Shown: one piece after another, positions 5,488 to 5,814 of the stretch | Layout of the letters: each line of letters starts with the position of its first letter | Position numbering within the stretch: position 1 is the stretch's first letter | Made by a program: the position numbers and the translations under genes | The notes under the pieces: generated by a model | Databases searched by the model: none | What the model saw: only the letters and a program-made list of their open reading frames with translations | Told to the model about the DNA's origin: nothing | Assembly (NCBI GenBank): GCA_050115555.1 | Contig: JASFQI010000325.1 | Span: 1-5,814, forward strand | From: JASFQI01 sp050115555 | Lineage (GTDB): Bacteria; Desulfobacterota; DSM-4660; Desulfatiglandales; HGW-15 | DNA: 5,814 nucleotides | Direction: 5' to 3'

Positions 5488-5814
5488 CTATTCACCTCGC
5501 ACCATCGTAAAAAAGTCCACCTGCGTCCGTTCGGTCCTCTTTTGCTCTGCTTCCTCCCTGTCCTCGTGTTCCTTTTCCAGGGGTTCGATGACCTGCTCCA
5601 AAACCCGGGCCGCGGAATCCTCATCCTGCAATAAGGCGTCGAACACCGCAGCCAATTCGGCATGCCGGTGGGCCCTGCCCAGAACATATGCCGTCCCGAT
5701 GTGCCCCTTTTCCGTCTCCAGTGTGCAGCGCGTCACCGGGACTTCTCCCAGGTGAAAGGGGGCACCGGCCCCCCCCGCCCTGCCCCGAACCAGGGCCAGT
5801 CCGGTTTCCGGAGG
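5488..5814 (-). CDS. phnG: PhnG, C-P lyase core subunit (partial, N-terminus outside window)
   Basis: PhnG is a small subunit of the PhnGHIJ core complex. With PhnI, PhnH and PhnL it supports the transfer of phosphonate onto the ribose of ATP with loss of adenine. Reading in frame from the window edge gives 108 residues and a TAG stop at 5488-5490. The visible part begins PPETGLALVRGRAGG, equivalent to about residue 41 of the roughly 150-residue E. coli protein (AAETGLVQIQARMGG), so about 40 N-terminal residues are missing. Other matches are GTAYVLGRAHRHAE in the middle and the diagnostic C-terminus VDFFTMVRGE. A GTG at 5734-5736 could be taken for a start but lies inside conserved sequence and is not one. 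The coding strand has a run of eight G at 5769-5776 (AGGAG region), but the frame stays open through it. phnH follows after one base, and its ribosome binding site lies in the last phnG codons. Confidence 0.95.
   Translation of the reverse strand, partial: PPETGLALVRGRAGGAGAPFHLGEVPVTRCTLETEKGHIGTAYVLGRAHRHAELAAVFDALLQDEDSAARVLEQVIEPLEKEHEDREEAEQKRTERTQVDFFTMVRGE
5492..5498 (-). promoter_or_regulatory. Ribosome binding site of phnH
   Basis: The minus strand reads GAGGTGA, 5 bases before the phnH ATG at 5484-5486, and encodes the last residues of PhnG (RGE). It supports the first of two in-frame ATG codons as the phnH start. Confidence 0.7.

Noticed and set aside
5488..5736. phnG as a complete short gene of 82 codons starting at GTG 5734-5736.
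   Set aside because: In-frame sequence upstream of this GTG up to the window edge (PPETGLALVRG onwards) matches PhnG, so the gene is simply cut by the window.

Overview
The window is an internal slice of a bacterial phosphonate-degradation operon, the carbon-phosphorus (C-P) lyase cluster. All eight genes lie on the minus strand, so transcription runs from high to low coordinates: phnG (5' end cut off by the window edge at 5814), phnH, phnI, phnJ, phnK, phnL, a hexapeptide-repeat acyltransferase gene, and phnM (3' part cut off by the window edge at 1). The gene names rest on reading the translated products against remembered E. coli Phn proteins. The matches run end to end, with diagnostic blocks such as VDFFTMVRG in PhnG, LGPTYDYTHRLLDFTL in PhnI, the four-cysteine C-terminus of PhnJ, and complete ABC ATPase motif sets in PhnK and PhnL.

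Packing is extreme. Only 7 bases are non-coding: 1 base between phnG and phnH, and 6 bases between phnL and the acyltransferase gene. The other junctions overlap by 4 to 11 bases (H/I 10, I/J 11, J/K 4, K/L 4, acyltransferase/M 8). No promoter, terminator, RNA gene, mobile element, repeat array or CRISPR was seen, as expected for the middle of one long transcription unit. The promoter should lie beyond 5814 and the terminator below position 1.

The products make one pathway. PhnI, assisted by PhnG, PhnH and PhnL, couples a phosphonate to the ribose of ATP and releases adenine. PhnM removes diphosphate from the resulting ribose 1-phosphonate 5-triphosphate. PhnJ, a radical-SAM iron-sulfur enzyme, then breaks the C-P bond. 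In E. coli, PhnG, H, I and J form the core complex, and the ATPases PhnK and PhnL dock onto it. The acyltransferase between phnL and phnM belongs to the left-handed beta-helix fold. It occupies an accessory slot like that of the unrelated GNAT enzyme PhnO in E. coli, and its substrate is unknown.

The organism is probably a GC-rich (roughly 60% by eye) Gram-negative-type bacterium, perhaps a proteobacterium or relative, because gene order and protein sequences follow the proteobacterial phnGHIJKL order. The window cannot settle the taxon. No new system was found. The points of interest are the embedded acyltransferase, terminal extensions on PhnJ and PhnL, an acidic insertion in PhnI, and translation-initiation signals that differ between neighbouring genes.
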